From the NCBI GenBank assembly GCA_015680685.1, contig MNCI01017484.1:124966-188965 (forward strand): a DNA stretch of 64,000 nt, read 5' to 3'. Shown here one piece after another: positions 59,213 to 64,000 of this stretch (positions are counted from its first letter, which is position 1; each line of letters starts with the position of its first letter). This DNA comes from Gnetum montanum (taxonomy: Eukaryota; Streptophyta; Gnetopsida; Gnetales; Gnetaceae). Made by a program: the position numbers and the translations under genes. The notes beneath the pieces were generated by a model. It made no database searches. It was not told the origin of the DNA and was given only the letters and a program-made list of their open reading frames with translations.

Positions 59213-60124
59213 TGATGAGTGGCTAGGTACCCCTACGCCCAACCATACGAATCATGAGCGTTCACACACAACTCGGTTGAAATCCGTAGACTGTAAGCAC
59301 TTAACATACACTAGACTCTAACTAGTGAAACCTTGGGTTAGAACGGTCGTTGTCATCCTAATCTCACTTGTGAGGTTTTGTTTACGATGGTTAAGTGAGA
59401 CTAAGGCTAATGATTTTTATAGCTTTTTAATTCTATTTTTGGTGGCTAATTATCTTGGAAAGTAAGGCTAGAATATTAATTAATCTAAGATTATCTAACT
59501 CTAAATCCTAAATACTCCTTAACATAAGTATCTGGTCCCATCTTCCGAGCACGTCCTAAGCATCTCCTCACACGTCTAAGTTACCAGACGTTACACGTCA
59601 CTGGGTTTACCAAGTGTTTAAGTTACGTTCGAGATGGTCGTACTTATGGCCTTTAAGAACTACGAATGTACAATAGCAATTGAAATCATAATAACAAAAA
59701 CTTAAGTAATTACAAGTAACTAATAGAGCATAAATATATTAAATTATTGAATGCATAAAATAGCTAAGTCCAAATGCTGCAAGGAATGCTTGAATAGTCT
59801 ATCTTTATTGTCTTCACGTCAATGGGCTTAGATACATCAACGCTCGAATAAAGAGCCGATCACTTTTCTTACACCTACTGAGAGCACTTGGAAAATATTC
59901 TATCTCCTACGAAAACAAACTATAAGAGCTTCGCTACAACTACTCAAAAGGTACCTAAATGAGACGGAAGGCTGTCTTATTTATAGGCTGGGATCGGTAG
60001 CTACGTAAACGGGGCCACGTCGATGCAAGGAGGCTACATTGATGGGCCCACATCGACGTGGCCACGTATATGTGGCCCCGTATATGCAGCCTAGTCAATG
60101 CATTGACTGAATGACACTTCATCA
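59213..60124 (-). repeat. 5' LTR of element E, shared with the 3' end of element F
   Basis: About 912 bp, TGATGAAGTGTC...CACTCATCA on the minus strand, with TATAAATA at plus 59978-59985. A primer site lies on its downstream side and a polypurine tract (plus TACCCCC, 60125-60131) on its upstream side. Its head has GGCCACGTCGATG-type and CACGTATATGTGG words instead of GATATC. Confidence 0.75.
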
Positions 60125-60520
60125 TACCCCCACAACTGAACAAAAACTCGTCCACAAGTTACTTTACAATTTGGAAGGTATGGATTCTTATTTATAACAC
60201 ACATAACTTAAACACATACATGACACACACATGACACAACATGAAATTGACCAAGTGCCCGAGTTACAAAGGAGGACAAGTTACAAAAAATGGTGGTGTT
60301 CAGAGACAAAATTGAACACCTCGCTGGTCTTGGAGCCTCTGCTATGTAGGATGATACACAAAATTGCTAGAGAAGATCACACCGTCCCTAGGGGCAGTGG
60401 TTCTGACGGACCTTCTCCAACCTCTGGCCCATGCATTGGTGGTGGCATGGATGATAGTTGCCTTGTGGTAGCTGCAACTTCTTTTCTTCTAGGATCGTTC
60501 ACCATCTAGGTAGCTTCTCC
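60125..60520 (-). pseudogene. 3' end of element F: ORF C-terminus and polypurine tract
   Basis: The minus-strand frame KEVAATTRQLSSMPPPM, GPEVGEGPSEPLPLGTV ends in TGA (60379-60377) and matches the element E terminus GEPLPLGTT. The following tail (plus AACTGAACAAAAACTCGTCC) matches the 3' tail of E. To the right, homology to E is lost by about 60520. Confidence 0.62.
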
Positions 60521-60659
60521 AAGGCATGCAAGTTTAGTTAATGTTGTTTTGAGGTATTTATGGATATCAAATGAGTCTTCCCTTTAATTTCCAAATTGGT
60601 TAGCATGGAGGGAGAAATCCCCAATGTGACAACATCATACAACTTAGATCTATCCCATT
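60521..60659. other. No gene recognised
   Basis: Short transition between the F tail and the tandem array. TTAGCATGGAGGGAGAAATCC at about 60600 may be a diverged array unit. Confidence 0.4.
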
Positions 60660-61950
60660 TTTTACTTCAATTAGCCATGCATGTATGCTTTCAGGGCTAC
60701 CATGGTTGAGGATTAGGGCTTGGAGTCAAAACTAATCAGTTTGAAAGTTTACAAGATGGCTTTTGAGATTTCCCCTCTTTTTCTAGACTATAAATGGTAT
60801 GCCCACCATGGAAAACTAGGGGAAAATATATTTTCACCTTTTGCACCATTTTTGGCCATGCATGTAGGTCTTTGAGATTGCTAGTGATGATTATCAATGC
60901 CTAGTCATAAAAGTTTGCTATTTTAAAGGTTGATGAGTGGTCTTTAATTTTACCCTACATTTTCCCATGCTAAGGCTTTCCTACTCAATGTGAAAAATTA
61001 GGGAAAAATATTTTTGACCATTTTTGATCACTTTTGGTCATGCTTGCAAGCTTTTAAGGTTTCTAGTATCAATTGCTAACATCCAATGTCGAAATTTGGT
61101 TGTTTCAAAGGTTATTAGGTAACTTTTTGGCTTCTCCCCCTTTTTCCATGTTGGGGCTTTCATGCTCAACATGGGAAAATTAGGGAAAGGACTTTTTGAT
61201 TATTTTTTTTATGATCATTTTAGTTATGCATGAGTGTCCACAAGGTTGGTGAAGTCAGCCATCAGTGTCTAACATCAAAATCTGGTCACTTTGAAGGCTG
61301 TGAGGGTGTTTTCAAGCTTTCCCCCTTTCATCCATGTTGAGGATAGAAGGCTTAGCATGGAAGAGGTCTCCCTCAATGAAGAAAGTTATATCTAGGCTAG
61401 ATTGATAGCTAATCGACCATTCATGTTAACCTCTAGGGTTATCAATGTCGACAGTCAATGCTAGGTGATAAGATTTAATAGTTTGGAGGCTTTTACATGT
61501 CTCATGTAATCTACCCATTTCTTCCACATTAGGGATGGTGTCCCCAACATATATGACAGGGGAACGATAGTTTTTTTCCCATATTTGACCAATTTTGGAT
61601 CTTTTGAAAGCTCCAGAGTGTTCCAGTAGGGTGGGATCATTAGGCTTTGAAAAATGATTATTTGATAGTCAGTTTAGGTCATTTTTTGGTTCGTCCCATT
61701 CATCCATGCTACAGATGAAAGCCTCAATGTGGAAGAAGCCTCCCCTAATGTGAAAAATACCAAATCCTAGATTTCAACTAATTTTGACTAGTTTCAACTA
61801 GTTTTGGTGGGGTTCTAAGGCTTCTAGAGATGGTTGGAGGGGTTCTGGGTCACGTGGGCCCTTCTTGGGGGTCAAACTTGGGCTAGATGGATGTTGGGAA
61901 ATTAAGAATGAATGTTACCCCTCTTTTTCAAGCTAGGCAATGCTACCCAA
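60660..61950. repeat. Degenerate tandem array, about 180-190 bp period, six to seven units
   Basis: An anchor of the type CATGGGAAAATTAGGG recurs at about 60807, 60987, 61169, 61355, 61546 and 61725, giving spacings of about 180, 182, 186, 191 and 179. Each unit also has a TTTTTGACCATTTTTGG-like start, a TTTGAAGGTT-like middle and a CCCCTTTTTCCATGCT-like block. Identity between units is low, so the array is old. Confidence 0.65.
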
Positions 61951-62989
61951 GCATGGAAACCCATGGTGTGTAGCTATGTTCATGTCTCATCCACTTTTTG
62001 AAAACTCATGGTTGGAAAAGGTAGGTTTGGATTATCAAAAATAGTAAAATGTTTGTACTTTGATGGCTTTGTGAAATAGGAGTCATCCTTCCATGTTAGG
62101 CATGGTATTTTTACCATGGATGCATGGGAGTTAAGGTTGCAACATGCTTCTAAGTGTCAAAATTAGAAAAAAGTTCAACTTTGATGCAATTTTTTGGTCA
62201 AAAGAGAAGGCACAGGATGGGGCCCACCATACAAAAATTTAAAATTTTTAAAAATGAAGTTTCTTCCCATTCAAAACCAATGTGAACTAGACTTTCCACC
62301 CTTTGCACTTCAGTGCACTTGGAGTTATGGTACACTGAATTAGCAAATGGGGTTTTAAGTTGTGTGTTTAGGTTTTAGATGAGGTTTATATGTCAAATTT
62401 TGCAAGTTTTGATCACAACTATCATTCTAAAACAACAATATATTGGAGGAGAGATCTAGTAGAGGTTCTTGTGGTAGCAACAACCAAATCTAGTGTTGAT
62501 GGAAGCCTACCATCTTCCTCATAGCTAGTGTTGATCACCCATCCTTCTCAGTTTTCAGTCATTCCTAGCATTGAGCCTACCATGGTACCAAAGCAATGAT
62601 GGAAAAAGAGCCAAAATCGTATGATCTAGAAGGTGGATGAACATGCCTAGGAGCTAGAAGAAGTACTTAGGCCCATCTCCATCTAGGCTTCTTCTATTTT
62701 TGCTCCTAGGTATATATTTATACCTATTTTTGCCTTTGTTTTCTATGCTTTTATAGTTTTGTTTCCCATGTGTTGGAGGTGCTTTCTCTGGATCTACTCT
62801 AGTGGAGGGATTAAAATGAAATTTATATGAAATCCCATCTTATATTTTGGTCATTTCCACATGGATCCATGGTTGTTTCATTGCTTTAGCTTTTGTAGAT
62901 TCAATCTTGAAAATAAGGCTTACTGTTTCATGCTCTCTTTTTTTAGATCTAGGTCTTAGGATTTGTTAAAATAAAATTTCAAAAAAATC
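61951..62989. other. No gene recognised
   Basis: Contains more CCATGCT/AAGCATGG words (61930-62120) and an A/T-rich tail. No coding motif was seen in either strand. Confidence 0.45.
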
Positions 62990-63860
62990 ATACCCCATTA
63001 TTTTGGTGTAAACTCTAATGTGTTCCAATGGTTTTGGCTATTTCAACTATTTCCATTACTATATGAAATCTAGGTTTTTAAGGTGTTTGAATTTTTGGCA
63101 TGAAAAATCAAGCAATGTTGTGTATTTTTTTTCTTAGAAGAATAGATAAAAATTTATAAAATTAAAGGTTATGAATTCATAGCCATTCATTGAGGCTTTC
63201 TAATGGATGTTGTCTTATTTAATTTGGATTCATAACAATGAAGTAATGGCTATTTTCCCAATGTTGTGTAGTTTGGTTGTTTGTGCCATTTTTGTAATCT
63301 CATGTGGCTTTGCAAAATTTTTTTAAGGAAACGACAAAGGTTTTGGACATTTTCTAGTTATGGCTAAGTAGTCTTTGGCTTCAGCTTTCCAATGGAGGTG
63401 GAATCACTCTGATTAAACTTAAAAAAAGTTTTTTACTAAGCATGTGTAATAAGGATGGTTGTGCGATTTTTAGATTATTGTCTACATTAATAAATTTTTC
63501 CTACATAAATGGCAAATATTTTGAATTTTTTCTAAGATAGATGTGTAGGTCTTGATTTAAGATTTCAAATAGTGGTGGGATCACTCCATTTAGAGCTCCA
63601 ATGAATTTTTGACAAATATTTTTACCAACCCTATGCGAAAAGGGGTAAATGTTGATGGTTGCAGTTTTGACTAGATATTTTCATTTTTTATGGATATATG
63701 GCTACAATTTTTCAGTTTTAATGATCATAGCTATAAGGTTCATAGTTTTAGGATTCTTTTCAGGTGGAATCACTAAAATTTGAACACAAAAAAATTTTTG
63801 GTGAATATATTTTTTTGGCTATGGAATTTAGAAATGGAAGTGGTTGATATGTATAACTTA
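62990..63860. repeat. Second degenerate tandem array, about 177-189 bp period
   Basis: The anchor GGTGGAATCACT or its variant lies at about 63212, 63401, 63578 and 63767 (spacings 189, 177, 189), followed each time by an A/T run containing ATTTTT. An earlier copy near 63020 (TTCCAATGG) is weaker. The period is close to that of the 60660 array, but the sequences differ. Confidence 0.5.
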
Positions 63861-64000
63861 TGTTTTTATCTTGTCAACATGTAAAACTAATGCTTAATTT
63901 TGTTTTTTTAAGAAGAGTAAAAGCTTTTTCTATTTGTAGCAAGCTTTTACTATGGTTACATGGTTTTTTCTAAGTTCCTAATGCTTTTTTCTAAATTTGT

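Larger units (their letters stand above)
55770..60124 (-). mobile_element. Element E: single-ORF, gag- and pol-less Athila-like LTR element, minus strand
   Basis: On the minus strand the order is LTR (60124-59213), tRNA-Asp primer site (59211-59195), one long ORF (59045-56706), polypurine tract (56550-56544) and LTR (56543-55770). The internal region is only 2.7 kb and contains no gag, protease, RT or integrase. It interrupts element G at 55769. The two LTRs are clearly diverged (912 versus 774 bp), so they may not be the original pair. Confidence 0.75.

Noticed and set aside
62580-62600. TGGTACCAAAGCAATG as a primer binding site
   Set aside because: No LTR end precedes it and no gag follows; most likely chance.

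Overview
This window looks like intergenic DNA from a seed plant with a large, repeat-rich genome. It is almost entirely old, broken LTR retrotransposons, several nested inside one another, and I see no intact host gene. The evidence for a plant is Ty3/gypsy Tat (Ogre-like) and Athila-like elements, Copia and chromovirus-type elements, a primer site matching plant tRNA-Asp, an initiator-Met primer site, and an RTE-type LINE. The decay is old: frames are broken mainly by TAG in place of CAG, as expected from long cytosine methylation. The species cannot be named from the sequence.

Layout. (1) 1-17830, + strand: a giant Tat/Ogre-like element. It has LTR ends, a leader with about 120-bp tandem repeats, gag and protease, a 6-kb insert, then RT, RNase H, a second archaeal-type RNase H and integrase. 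The insert holds an antisense gene of about six exons (10606 down to about 6325) with its own promoter-like sequence. (2) 17831-18126: the tail of an Athila-like LTR into which element 1 appears to have inserted. (3) About 20400-39300, - strand: a chromovirus-like gypsy element (D). Its integrase holds a solo LTR (22023-22598). Its RT is split by a Copia-type element (A, 24302-37301, target duplication AATTT). The 3' LTR of A is in turn split by an Athila-like element (B, 29373-36157, target duplication CTATG). (4) 39530-42372: an old LTR piece, a rearranged RTE LINE, and the end of another Athila-like element. (5) 42373 to about 50760, - strand: Athila-like element C with gag, RT, integrase and an extra ORF. 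(6) About 52250-55769, - strand: the 3' half of a second Tat-like element (G), cut by (7) 55770-60124, - strand: a short LTR element (E) that carries one long coiled-coil ORF and no gag or pol. Its 5' LTR also borders the 3' end of a sister copy (F). (8) 60660-63860: two degenerate tandem arrays with periods near 180-190 bp.

How the parts work together. Only C, D, G and element 1 ever encoded RT and integrase. A (gag only), B (gag plus extra ORF) and E (extra ORF only) look non-autonomous and would have needed enzymes from relatives. The extra ORF in B, C, E and F shares sequence and sits just before the 3' LTR, the place of the Athila env-like gene. The most unusual cargo is the antisense multi-exon gene of element 1. 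Its first long exon resembles FCP1/NLI-interacting-factor HAD phosphatases but lacks the catalytic Asp residues. Three single-N positions are flanked by perfect duplications and are probably assembly joins.
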